Origin: Crossiella sp. CA-258035
GTDB taxonomy: Bacteria; Actinomycetota; Actinomycetes; Mycobacteriales; Pseudonocardiaceae
Assembly: GCF_030064675.1 (NCBI RefSeq)
Contig: NZ_CP116413.1
Location: forward strand, 6,170,001-6,234,000
Length of the DNA stretch: 64,000 bases
Direction of reading: 5' to 3'
Positions 40,837 to 48,544 of this stretch are shown piece after piece. Made by a program: the position numbers and the translations under genes. Every line of letters starts with the position of its first letter. Within the stretch, counting starts at the first letter, position 1. The notes beneath the pieces are model-generated. The model did not search any database and was not told where the DNA came from. It worked only from the letters and a program-made list of their open reading frames with translations.

Positions 40837-41502
40837 ATGACCCGAGTTCCCGCCGCGGTGGACGTGGTGCTGCCCTGTCTCAACGAGGCCGCCGCCCTGC
40901 CAGCCGTGCTCAGCCAGTTCCCACCCGGATACCACGCGATCGTGGTGGACAACGGTTCCACCGACGGCACCGCCGCGGTGGCCGCCGCCCTCGGCGCGAC
41001 CGTGCTGCACGAACCCCGCCGCGGCTACGGGGCCGCCGTGCACACCGGCATCGAGCACGCGGCCACCGACATCGTCTGCGTGCTCGACGCCGACGGCTCC
41101 ATGTCCCCTGCCGTGCTCCCGGCCATGGTCGCCCCGGTGGCCACCGGCCGGGCCCGGCTCGCGGTGGGACGCCGGATCCCGGCCGGGCGCGGCGTGTGGC
41201 CCTGGCACGCCCGCGCGGGCAACGCGGTGCTGGCCTGGCTGCTGCGCCGCCGCGGTCTCCAGGTCCGCGACATCGGGCCGATCCGCGCATTCCGCCGCGA
41301 GGACCTGCTCGCCCTCGGCGTCACCGACCGCGGCTTCGGCTATCCCCTGGAACTGTTGCTCCGCGCCGCCGAGGCCGGTTGGGCAGTGTCCGAAGTGGAC
41401 ATCGACTACCTGCCGCGCGCCGCTGGCACCAGGTCCAAGGTCAGCGGCTCGGTGCGCGGCACCCTGCGCGCGGCCAGGGACATGGCGGGAGTGCTGCGAT
41501 GA
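40837..41502 (+). CDS. GT2-family glycosyltransferase
   Basis: A 221-aa single-domain GT-A glycosyltransferase. VDVVLPCLNEAAALPAVL begins the nucleotide-sugar fold, VVDNGSTDGT follows, and the metal-binding DxD is in CVLDADGSM. GYGAAVHTGIEHA is also typical. A later DIGPIRAFRREDLLAL loop resembles polyprenyl-phosphate mannose/glucose synthases, but there is no C-terminal membrane anchor. It should transfer a sugar from a nucleotide donor at the cytoplasmic face. It heads an operon of five genes linked by 4- to 8-nt overlaps, starting with the DUF2064 gene (ATGA at 41499). Confidence 0.88.
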   Translation: MTRVPAAVDVVLPCLNEAAALPAVLSQFPPGYHAIVVDNGSTDGTAAVAAALGATVLHEPRRGYGAAVHTGIEHAATDIVCVLDADGSMSPAVLPAMVAPVATGRARLAVGRRIPAGRGVWPWHARAGNAVLAWLLRRRGLQVRDIGPIRAFRREDLLALGVTDRGFGYPLELLLRAAEAGWAVSEVDIDYLPRAAGTRSKVSGSVRGTLRAARDMAGVLR

Positions 41503-42176
41503 CCCCCACGATCCTGGTGGTGGCCAAGGCCCCCGTCCCCGGCCAGGCCAAGACCCGCCTCACCCCACCGGCCACCCCGGTCCAGGCCGCTACCATCGCC
41601 GCCGCCAGCCTGCACGCCACCCTGGCCGCGGCACACGCCACCCCGGGAACGCGGGTGGCGGTGGCGCTGACCGGCGACCTGGACCGCTCGGTCGACCCGG
41701 CCGGACTGCGCCGGATCCTGGGCGGCTGCACGGTCTTCGCCCAGCGCGGCGAGACCTTCGGCGAGCGGCTGGCCAACGCGCACCACGAGGTTGGCGGGCC
41801 GGTGCTGCAAGTCGGCATGGACACCCCGCAGCTCTCCCCCGCGCTGTTCGTCGAATGCCTGCGGCAGCTGGCCGAACCCGGGGTGGACGCGGTGCTCGGC
41901 CCGGCGACCGACGGCGGGTGGTGGGCGCTCGGGTTGCGGCGGGCGGCGGACGCGGCGGTGCTGGGCGGGGTGCCGATGTCGCGGCCGGACACCGGGGCGC
42001 GCACGCTGGCGGCGTTGCGGGAGCGGGGGCTGGTGGTGCGGCCGGCCCCGGAACTGTCCGATGTGGACAGCATGGTGGACGCGGTCGCGGTGGCCTGCGG
42101 CATGCCGGGGTCGCGGTTCGCGCGGGCGGTGGCCGCGGCGACGGGCAAACCGATCCGGGCCGGGGTGCCCCGGTGA
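41499..42176 (+). CDS. DUF2064 (TIGR04282-type) glycosyltransferase-like protein
   Basis: A 225-aa GT-A-like protein. ILVVAKAPVPGQAKTRLTPP is the characteristic start, and VLQVGMDTPQLSPALF plus VLGPATDGGWWALGLR are the conserved middle blocks with the acidic sugar/metal site. DUF2064 proteins commonly sit beside a GT2 gene, as here, and probably act as a second nucleotidyl- or glycosyl-transferase in the same pathway, but no reaction is established. ATG 41499 overlaps the GT2 stop; its own stop overlaps the next start as GTGA. Confidence 0.87.
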   Translation: MTPTILVVAKAPVPGQAKTRLTPPATPVQAATIAAASLHATLAAAHATPGTRVAVALTGDLDRSVDPAGLRRILGGCTVFAQRGETFGERLANAHHEVGGPVLQVGMDTPQLSPALFVECLRQLAEPGVDAVLGPATDGGWWALGLRRAADAAVLGGVPMSRPDTGARTLAALRERGLVVRPAPELSDVDSMVDAVAVACGMPGSRFARAVAAATGKPIRAGVPR

Positions 42177-42787
42177 GCGGCGAGTTCGACGCCGCCCTGC
42201 TCGGCGCCACCGACACCCTCCACCTCCCCGACGGCCGCCGCCTCGCCCTGCCCATCGACCGCTGGTCCGCCGCCCCCAGCCCCGCCGACGAACAACTCCT
42301 GCGCCGCTGCACCGGCCCCGTGCTCGACCTCGGCTGCGGCCCCGGCCGCCTGGTCGCGGCGCTGAGCCATCGCGGTGTGGTCGCCCTCGGCGTGGACAGC
42401 TCGCCCGTCGCGGTCCGGCTCACGGCGGCCCGTGGCGGGGTGGCGCTGTGCCGGGACGTCTTCGGCAGGCTGCCCGCCGAGGGGCGCTGGCAGCAAGTCC
42501 TGTTGGCGGACGGCAACATCGGCATCGGCGGCGACCCGGTGGTGCTGCTGCGCCGGGTGCACCGGCTGCTCGCGCCGGGCGGGCTGGCCCTGACCGAGGT
42601 CGACCAGCCGGGCACCGGGTTGCGGCGGGAACGGGTGCGGCTGACCGGGGCCGCCTTCGACTGGGCCTGGGTCGGCGCGGACGCGGTCGGGCTGCTGGCC
42701 GTGGTCAGCGGGTTCCGGGTGCGGGAGCTCGTCGAGCACGGCGGGCGCTGGTTCGCGGTGCTGCGCAAGGAGGTCACCGATGCCTGA
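42173..42787 (+). CDS. Class I SAM-dependent methyltransferase
   Basis: A 204-aa methyltransferase. VLDLGCGPGRLVAAL is motif I, VVALGVDSSPVAVRL supplies the acidic ribose-binding Asp, and RRVHRLLAPGGLALTEVD is motif III. DFDAALLGATDTLHLPDG at the N-terminus is specific to the version found in this type of operon. The acceptor is unknown; the neighbours suggest a glycolipid or a membrane cofactor. GTG 42173 overlaps the DUF2064 stop and its 3' end overlaps the oxidoreductase start by 8 nt. Confidence 0.87.
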   Translation: MSGEFDAALLGATDTLHLPDGRRLALPIDRWSAAPSPADEQLLRRCTGPVLDLGCGPGRLVAALSHRGVVALGVDSSPVAVRLTAARGGVALCRDVFGRLPAEGRWQQVLLADGNIGIGGDPVVLLRRVHRLLAPGGLALTEVDQPGTGLRRERVRLTGAAFDWAWVGADAVGLLAVVSGFRVRELVEHGGRWFAVLRKEVTDA

Positions 42788-43883
42788 GTTCCGTGGTGCC
42801 GCGCACGATGCCAGGGTGACCAGCCGGATCGGGCTGTGGCTGGGCATCGCGTTCGGGCTGTGCTTCGTGACCGGGTTGCTGAGCCACGGGATCCAGCACC
42901 CGCCCGCCTGGTTCAGCTGGCCGACCCGGCCGGTGAACCTGTTCCGGATCAACCAGGGTGTGCACGTGATCAGCGGCATCGTCTCGATCCCGTTGCTGGT
43001 GGCCAAACTCTGGACGGTCTACCCCAAGCTGTTCGAGAAACCCGCGATCCGCTCGCTGCCGCACGCGCTGGAGCGGATCTCGATTTTGGCCCTGCTCGCC
43101 GCCGCGTTCTTCCAGCTGGCCACCGGGTTGTTCAACGTGGCGCAGAACTACCCGTGGGGGTTCTACTTCGTCACCGCGCACTACGCGGTGGCCTGGATCG
43201 CGGTCGGCGCGCTGCTGCTGCACATCGCGGTGAAACTACCCGTCATCCGCGAGTCGCTGAGCACACCCGTTGGCCTGCAACAGGAACCCGCGGCCGGACT
43301 GTCCCGGCGGGCGTTCCTGCGCAGCACCGGCCTGGCCGCGGGCGCGGCGGCGCTGGCCACCGCGGGGGCCACTGTTCCTGGCCTGCAAGGGGTTTCCTTC
43401 CTCGGCTGGCGGTCCACCCGTGGCCCGCAAGGACTTCCGGTCAACCGGACCGCCACCGCCGCCGGGGTCGGCCGGATCACCGACACTTGGCGACTGGAGG
43501 TCACCGGCCCCGGCGGCTCGCGCAGGCTCAGCCTGGCCGAGCTGACCGCGCTGCCGCAGACCACCGCGGAGCTCCCGATCGCCTGTGTGGAGGGCTGGAG
43601 CCAGTCCGCGACCTGGACCGGCGTCCGGATCGCCGACCTGATCGGCAGCGTCGGCGCCGGACCGGAGGCGACCGTGCGGGTGGAGTCGCTGGAGCAGGGC
43701 GGCGCGTACCGGGTCAGCGAGCTGCCCGCCGCGCACGCGCGTGATCCGTTGACGCTGCTGGCCTTGCGGCTCAACGGCGAGGAGCTGGACCTGGACCACG
43801 GCTATCCGTGCCGGATCATCGCGCCGAGCCGGCCGGGGGTGTTGCAGACCAAGTGGGTCGGCCGACTGGTGGTGACCGGATGA
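42780..43883 (+). CDS. Membrane molybdopterin-dependent oxidoreductase
   Basis: A 367-aa fusion. Residues 15-155 hold four to five membrane helices with paired histidines (VHVISGIVSIPLL, TAHYAVAWIAVGALLLHIA), like a cytochrome b561-type haem module. After a loop, SRRAFLRSTGLAAGAAALA (175-193) resembles a twin-arginine segment and fifth helix. The rest is a sulphite-oxidase-type molybdopterin domain with the Mo-ligand candidate C269 in PIACVEGWSQSATWTG and RIIAPSRPGVLQTKWVGRL at the end. It may move electrons between quinol and an extracytoplasmic Mo site. Substrate unknown. Confidence 0.85.
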   Translation: MPEFRGAAHDARVTSRIGLWLGIAFGLCFVTGLLSHGIQHPPAWFSWPTRPVNLFRINQGVHVISGIVSIPLLVAKLWTVYPKLFEKPAIRSLPHALERISILALLAAAFFQLATGLFNVAQNYPWGFYFVTAHYAVAWIAVGALLLHIAVKLPVIRESLSTPVGLQQEPAAGLSRRAFLRSTGLAAGAAALATAGATVPGLQGVSFLGWRSTRGPQGLPVNRTATAAGVGRITDTWRLEVTGPGGSRRLSLAELTALPQTTAELPIACVEGWSQSATWTGVRIADLIGSVGAGPEATVRVESLEQGGAYRVSELPAAHARDPLTLLALRLNGEELDLDHGYPCRIIAPSRPGVLQTKWVGRLVVTG

Positions 43884-44305
43884 GGTGGGTGCTGGGCGCA
43901 GCAGGCGCGGGGCTGCTCGGCTGGGGCGGATTCCTGTTGCTGCCCTTGCTGTTCGACTCCTTCGAGAACACCGTCTCGCTGGGCGGCTGGCTGATCGGCG
44001 GGCCGGTGCTGCACGACGCGGTGGTCGCCCCGGTGGTCGGCCTGCTGGGGCTGGTGATCAGTCAGCGCGTCGGCCGGGCCTGGCGCACGCCGGTGGTGAC
44101 CGGGCTGGTGGTCTCGGCGGTGCTGACCGCGCTGTCCGTGCCGTGGCTGTGGCGGAGCTTCGCCCCGTACGTCAACCCCGGCCTGCACGACCGGAACGTG
44201 CTGCTGGGCCTGGTGATCGCGCTGGCCGTGGTGTGGCTGGCGGTGCTGGCCGCCGGGCTGGTCAACCGGCGGCGGCTCAGCGCAACGCCGCCAGCCGACG
44301 GATGA
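43880..44305 (+). CDS. Small four-helix membrane protein
   Basis: A 141-aa membrane protein with about four helices: VLGAAGAGLLGWGGFLLLP, a pair in the centre (VVAPVVGLLGLVI and VVTGLVVSAVLTAL) and LGLVIALAVVWLAVLAAGL. It ends RRRLSATPPADG. No family function is known to me. It begins at an ATG overlapping the oxidoreductase stop (ATGA), so it is the fifth and last gene of the operon and may be a subunit or stabiliser of the oxidoreductase. It overlaps the convergent DsbA-like gene by 29 bp. Confidence 0.8.
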   Translation: MRWVLGAAGAGLLGWGGFLLLPLLFDSFENTVSLGGWLIGGPVLHDAVVAPVVGLLGLVISQRVGRAWRTPVVTGLVVSAVLTALSVPWLWRSFAPYVNPGLHDRNVLLGLVIALAVVWLAVLAAGLVNRRRLSATPPADG

Positions 44306-44894
44306 CCTCCTCGGTGGTGGCGTGCCCCACCGCCAGGGTCGCGGCCCGCTCGCCGTCCACCGCGAGCAGCGTCGGAAAACCCTGCACGCCAAGCTCCTGC
44401 GCGCAGCGGAAGTCCGCCTCGGCCTCGGCCGCCGCGTTGGGTGAGGCGAACGCGGCCACCAGCAGGTCCGGTTCCAGCCCGGCCCGCTCGGCCAGGCCGC
44501 GGTAGGTGGCGGGCTCGGACAGGCTCTCGCCGTGCTGGTAGAAGGCGTCCTGGAGCCGGGCGACCAGCTCGACCGCCCGCTCCGGCGCCAGCGCGCGCAG
44601 CGCGGCCACCCCGCGCGCGGCCGCCTCGGAGTCCATCACGAACTCCCCCGCGTCCAGCAGCCGGTCGAAGCCCGCGCCGAAGGTGACCCCGGTGACCTCG
44701 GTGAGCCGCGCGTTGGCCTCCCGGATGAACCCGAACTCACCGATCGGCCGCCGCCGCGCCCCGGTGAACAGCCCGCCGGAGACCACCTCCACCGGCAGCT
44801 CGGGATGTTCGGCGGTCACCTCCGCCATGGTCCGGGCGAACCCGTAGGACCACCCGCAGTAGGCATCCAGCACGTACACCAGCCGCACAGTCAC
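44277..44894 (-). CDS. DsbA-family thioredoxin-fold protein
   Basis: A 205-aa cytoplasmic DsbA/FrnE-like protein. YVLDAYCGWSYGFARTM is the active site, with only C13 of the usual CxxC pair (CGWS). The helical insert and LGVQGFPTLLAVDGERAATL with the cis-proline complete the fold. A single-Cys site points to a glutathione/mycothiol transferase-like or isomerase role rather than a dithiol oxidase. GTG 44894 lacks a ribosome-binding site; TAACCT sits 6 nt upstream, and a CTGACGCGTCAG palindrome abuts it. A MarR gene lies just upstream on the same strand. Confidence 0.8.
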   Translation of the reverse strand: MTVRLVYVLDAYCGWSYGFARTMAEVTAEHPELPVEVVSGGLFTGARRRPIGEFGFIREANARLTEVTGVTFGAGFDRLLDAGEFVMDSEAAARGVAALRALAPERAVELVARLQDAFYQHGESLSEPATYRGLAERAGLEPDLLVAAFASPNAAAEAEADFRCAQELGVQGFPTLLAVDGERAATLAVGHATTEEVIRRLAALR

Positions 44895-44900
44895 CCGATC

Positions 44901-44906
44901 AGGTTA
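44901..44906 (-). promoter_or_regulatory. Leaderless -10 element TAACCT
   Basis: On the reverse strand TAACCT ends 6 nt before GTG 44894 of the DsbA-like gene, next to a 12-bp palindrome at 44908-44919. Confidence 0.4.
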
Positions 44907-44907
44907 G

Positions 44908-44919
44908 CTGACGCGTCAG
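44908..44919. promoter_or_regulatory. Perfect palindrome CTGACGCGTCAG, likely operator
   Basis: A perfect 12-bp dyad lies between the MarR stop (44931) and the promoter of the DsbA-like gene. Bound protein would cover the -10/-35 spacer, so it is a natural repressor site, perhaps of the adjacent MarR protein. Confidence 0.5.
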
Positions 44920-44930
44920 ATGTTCGGTTT

Positions 44931-45419
44931 TCAACCCAGCGGCGGCAGCGCGTCCCTGGCCGCGTGGCTGATCAGCCGCAACTGAGCGGCGAACAGCTCC
45001 CGCTGCTCCGGTGGCAACACGTCCAGGAACAGCCGCTGCACGTTGCCCGCGTGCTTGCGCGCCGCCGCCACCGCGGTCCGCTCCCCCAGCTCGGTCAGCC
45101 GCACCAGCTGCACCCGCCGGTCCCCCGGCTCGGCCACCCGTTCCACCAGCCCCGCCCGCACCATCCGGTCCACCAGCCGGGTCGCGCCCCCGGTGGTGAG
45201 CACCTGTTCCTGGGCGATCCGCCGCATCGGCAGCCCCGGCGGGCCGGAGCGCCCCAGGATCAGCAGCACCTCGAACACGACGTGGCTGATCCCGAACTCG
45301 GCCTCGATCTCCCGCCCCAGGATGAGCTCCAGCCGGTTCGCCGCCCCCAGCAACCGTCCGAACGCCACCACCCGCTCATCCGCGGCGGCCTGCGCCGCGG
45401 TGGTGATCTCGGGCTCCAC
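44931..45419 (-). CDS. MarR-family transcriptional regulator
   Basis: A 162-aa MarR regulator: dimerisation helices at both ends and a winged helix in the middle (FEVLLILGRSGPPGLPMRRI, then TTGGATRLVDRMVRAGLVERV with the wing EPGDRRVQLVRLT). One typical target would be the downstream DsbA-like gene, whose promoter holds a perfect palindrome. MarR plus thiol-fold enzyme pairs often answer to electrophiles or oxidants. The GTG start overlaps the stop of the upstream repeat-protein gene by one base (TAGTG), so the two genes are translationally linked. Confidence 0.88.
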   Translation of the reverse strand: MEPEITTAAQAAADERVVAFGRLLGAANRLELILGREIEAEFGISHVVFEVLLILGRSGPPGLPMRRIAQEQVLTTGGATRLVDRMVRAGLVERVAEPGDRRVQLVRLTELGERTAVAAARKHAGNVQRLFLDVLPPEQRELFAAQLRLISHAARDALPPLG

Positions 45420-46756
45420 TACAACCCCGCCCGGTCCAGCAGCGCCCGCATGGCCTGCACCGGCAGCACCGGGTTCGCCGCGGCCGCCGCCACCACCTCG
45501 ACCTCGCGGTCCCCGAGCAGGTTCTCCAGTTCCGCCAACGGAATCCGCGGGTGCTGGGCCGCCGCGACCCGCACGAACTCCACCGGATCACGGGCCAGCC
45601 GCACCAGGCACTCCTCCGGTAGGTCCTCGCGAACCGCGGCCAGCGCCCGCCGGTGCGGCTGCGCGGCAGCGGCCAACCGGGGCAGCGCCTCGGCCGGGAA
45701 GTTGGGGTGCCGCACGAGCAACGGCTCCTCGCGCCGCTCACCGTGGTCGATGACCAGCGTCGCCAGCACCTCACCGGGACAGTCCGGCCTGTGCGCGACG
45801 ATCCGCCGCACCTCGACATCCGGATGCTCGTCCAACCGCCGCATCACTTCTGGCGGCAGATCCGGCGAGGACGCGGCGGTCCGCCGGAAACACGGGATCG
45901 GCGAGTCCAGGTACCCGATCCGGTCGTCGAGGGGCAGCTCCGCGAGCCAGGCCGGCCGCTCGTGCTCCAAGTTGTCCAGCGCGAACCGCACCTCGTCCTG
46001 CTCCGCCCGCTGCGAGGCCACCAGCGCCCGGTACAACTGCTCGCGGTGGTCCACGGCCAGGTCCCGGCGGAGCAGCACCTTGGCCCGCACCCACGGACTC
46101 GGATCCACCGCCAGCTGATCCCGCGCCCCGAGCGGCAGCTCCGGGTTGACCGCCAGCTCGGCGCGCAGGTCCTCGTCCCCGGCCAGGCAGTCCCGCACCG
46201 CCGCCGGTGTCAACGGCGCGTAGGCCGCCACCCGCTGCCGGGTCGCCTCATCCGCCAGCAACCGGGGCAGCAGGTCCGCGGGCACCGGCGGATGCGCCGC
46301 ACCCGCGGCCAGCGCACGGACCGCGGGGTCCCGGTCGAGGAGCAACTCCCGCCGCAGCTCCTCGGGCATCTCTACCCAGGACCGCGCCACCGCCGCCCGC
46401 AACACCGGATCCTGGTGCCGGGCCAGGGTGACCAGCCCGCCGTAGAAGTCGAGATCCGCCGGCGTGACCCAGTCACCGTTGCGGACGTCGTGCTCGATGC
46501 TCGCCCGGCGTGCCTCGCGGATGCGGGGGTCAGGGTGGGTCGCGATGCGCTGCCGCGTGGTCTCGGTCTGGAACCAGGAGTCCAGGGCGAAGGCGATGTC
46601 CGGATCACCGTGCGCGAGCAGCCACTCGACGACCGGGTCGGGCAGCTCCCGCCGCCAGGCCAACCGCCTTGCGACCGAGGGCTCGGCGGCGAGCCGGAAC
46701 AGCACGTCCTCCGGCGCGGCGGGGTTCTCCGCCAGCCCGGTCAGCGCACCGTCCAT
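45419..46756 (-). CDS. Variant leucine-rich-repeat (LRV/HEAT-like) protein
   Basis: A 445-aa cytoplasmic protein made of short alpha-helical repeats of about 24 residues. Units follow the pattern LA-x-P-x-x-P-x-x-LL-x-x-LA, as in ALTGLAENPAAPEDVLFRLA, AHPPVPADLLPRLLAD and RHPNFPAEALPRLAAA. This is the leucine-rich-repeat-variant type common in actinomycetes. No catalytic motif is seen; a protein-binding scaffold is the best guess. It has a GGAGGGAG ribosome-binding site, and its last codon overlaps the MarR start. It is divergent from the APH-like gene, 40 bp away. Confidence 0.8.
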   Translation of the reverse strand: MDGALTGLAENPAAPEDVLFRLAAEPSVARRLAWRRELPDPVVEWLLAHGDPDIAFALDSWFQTETTRQRIATHPDPRIREARRASIEHDVRNGDWVTPADLDFYGGLVTLARHQDPVLRAAVARSWVEMPEELRRELLLDRDPAVRALAAGAAHPPVPADLLPRLLADEATRQRVAAYAPLTPAAVRDCLAGDEDLRAELAVNPELPLGARDQLAVDPSPWVRAKVLLRRDLAVDHREQLYRALVASQRAEQDEVRFALDNLEHERPAWLAELPLDDRIGYLDSPIPCFRRTAASSPDLPPEVMRRLDEHPDVEVRRIVAHRPDCPGEVLATLVIDHGERREEPLLVRHPNFPAEALPRLAAAAQPHRRALAAVREDLPEECLVRLARDPVEFVRVAAAQHPRIPLAELENLLGDREVEVVAAAAANPVLPVQAMRALLDRAGL

Positions 46757-46795
46757 CGCTCAACTCCCTCCGCCCCGCCAAGTCAACCAGCTACC

Positions 46796-47566
46796 ATGAT
46801 CACCGTGTGGGCGTCCATCACCAGTGGCGAGTCCGGCGCGGTGGTCAAGCGCAGTCCTGACGGTCGGCGTTATGCCAAACACGTCGCCGCCGGGCAACAG
46901 GATTCGCTCGCCCAGGAACGGGATCGCGTCGACTGGCTCAGCGGCACCGGCATCCCCGGCCCCCGGGTGCTGGACTGGACCAGCGACGACAACGGCGCCT
47001 GCCTGGTCACCAGCGCGGTGCCCGGCGTGCCCGCGGACCATGCGTCGCCCGAGGACCTGTGGCGGGCCTGGCCGTCGATCGCCGAGGCGGTGCGCGCCCT
47101 GCACGACCTGCCCGCGGCGGACTGCCCGTTCAGCCGCGAACTGACCCGGATGTTCGCCCTGGCCCAGGACGTGGTGGCGCGCGAGGCGGTCAACCCCGAC
47201 TTCCTGCCGGTCGAGCAGCAGGACACGCCACCGATCGCGTTGCTCGCGCGGATCGCCGAGCAGGTCGGACAGCGGCTGGGGCAGGAAGCGGCGGACACCG
47301 TGATCTGCCACGGCGACCTGTGCCTGCCCAACATCATCCTCAACCCGGACACCCTCACCGTGGCCGGGTTCATCGACCTGGGCCGCCTCGGCCGGGCCGA
47401 CCGCTACGCCGACCTCTCCCTGCTGCTGGCCAACTCCCGCGAGACCTGGGCCGACGAGGCCCAGGCCAGCGCCGCCGACGAGGCATTCGCCGCGCGCTAC
47501 GGCATCGACCTGGACACCCCGCGCCAGCGCTTCTACCTCCACCTCGACCCGCTCACCTGGGGATAG
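46796..47566 (+). CDS. Aminoglycoside 3''-phosphotransferase-like kinase
   Basis: A 256-aa kinase of the APH family, closest in pattern to APH(3'') enzymes that phosphorylate streptomycin. CH172GD174LCLPN179IILNPDTL is the catalytic loop and GFID194LGRLGRADRYADLSLL is the metal-binding loop plus the family-specific DxGRxGxADRYADL block. The N-terminal lobe has VVKRSPDGRRYAKHV with the ATP-binding Lys. Normal length is about 260-270 aa. It stands alone; no streptomycin biosynthetic genes are near, so it is an intrinsic resistance candidate whose substrate is not proven. ATG 46796 follows weak purines only. Confidence 0.85.
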   Translation: MITVWASITSGESGAVVKRSPDGRRYAKHVAAGQQDSLAQERDRVDWLSGTGIPGPRVLDWTSDDNGACLVTSAVPGVPADHASPEDLWRAWPSIAEAVRALHDLPAADCPFSRELTRMFALAQDVVAREAVNPDFLPVEQQDTPPIALLARIAEQVGQRLGQEAADTVICHGDLCLPNIILNPDTLTVAGFIDLGRLGRADRYADLSLLLANSRETWADEAQASAADEAFAARYGIDLDTPRQRFYLHLDPLTWG

Positions 47567-47649
47567 CTGTTCAAAACGGACCGCCGAAGTGAAACCCCGG
47601 CGACTTACGTCGGTACCCGCCCGCGCGTCCACAACGCACAGTCGGGCGC

Positions 47650-48522
47650 ATGACCACCCTGCACCGACGCACCCTCCCCCTGCTCGCCGCCGTGCTGACC
47701 GGCGCGCTCGCTTTCGCCCCCGCCGCCTCCGCCGCCCCGCTCGACTGGGGCCTGGACCGCATCGACCAGCGCGCGCTGCCGCTCGACGGCGGCTACACCG
47801 CGCCCGGCACCGGCGCGGGGGTCAACATCTACGTGCTGGACACCGGGATCCGCACCACGCACGAGGCATTCGGCGGCCGGGCGCGCACCGTCTACGACCC
47901 GGAGGGCGTCGGCGGGGACTGCGCCTCGCACGGCACCGGGGTCGCCTCGATCGCCGCACGGACCGCGACCAAGGCCAACATCCTGTCGCTGCGGGCGTTG
48001 TGCGGGCGGGTGGACGTGGTCGAGGCGATCCGCTGGGTGGCCAGGAACGCGGTCAAGCCCGCGGTGCTGAACCTGAGCCTGGGCAGCTCGAAGTCCTCGA
48101 CCCTGGACGCCGCCGTGCAGCAGGTCCTCGACGCCGGGGTGCCGGTGGTGGTCTCCGCGGGCAACGCGCCCACCGACGCCTGCCAGAACTCCCCCGCCAG
48201 GGTGCCGGGCGCGCTCACCGTCGGCTCGGTGACCCGCACCGACCAGGTGTGGCAGCACTCCGCGATCGGGTCCTGCGTCGACGTGTTCGCCCCCGGCGCG
48301 GCAATCCCGGTGGCCGACAGCAAGTCCGACACCGCGACCGCGGTGCACGACGGCACCTCCGAGGCCGCGCCGTTCGTGGCCGGTGCGGTCGCGATCTACC
48401 TTGGCGCGCACCCGAAGGCCACCGTCGCCGAGGTGAACAAGCACCTCGTCGACGGGGCCACCAAGGGCAAGATCACCGGGCTGAAGCCGGGAACTGCCAA
48501 CCGTCTGCTGTTCGTGGGCTGA
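47650..48522 (+). CDS. Secreted S8 peptidase without prodomain
   Basis: A 290-aa exported subtilase in the proteinase K group. The signal peptide (RRTLPLLAAVLTGALAFAP) ends near AASAAP, and the mature enzyme starts at once with LDWGLDRIDQRALPLDGGY. D64 (VLDTGI), H94 (CASHGTGVAS), N172 (SAGN) and S237 (DGTSEAAPF) form a complete triad and oxyanion hole. Related enzymes carry an I9 propeptide of about 90 residues between signal and catalytic domain; here it is absent. A weak CACAGT hexamer lies 7 nt before the ATG. Confidence 0.88.
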   Translation: MTTLHRRTLPLLAAVLTGALAFAPAASAAPLDWGLDRIDQRALPLDGGYTAPGTGAGVNIYVLDTGIRTTHEAFGGRARTVYDPEGVGGDCASHGTGVASIAARTATKANILSLRALCGRVDVVEAIRWVARNAVKPAVLNLSLGSSKSSTLDAAVQQVLDAGVPVVVSAGNAPTDACQNSPARVPGALTVGSVTRTDQVWQHSAIGSCVDVFAPGAAIPVADSKSDTATAVHDGTSEAAPFVAGAVAIYLGAHPKATVAEVNKHLVDGATKGKITGLKPGTANRLLFVG

Positions 48523-48544
48523 CCGGGAGTGGGTGACCGGCGGG

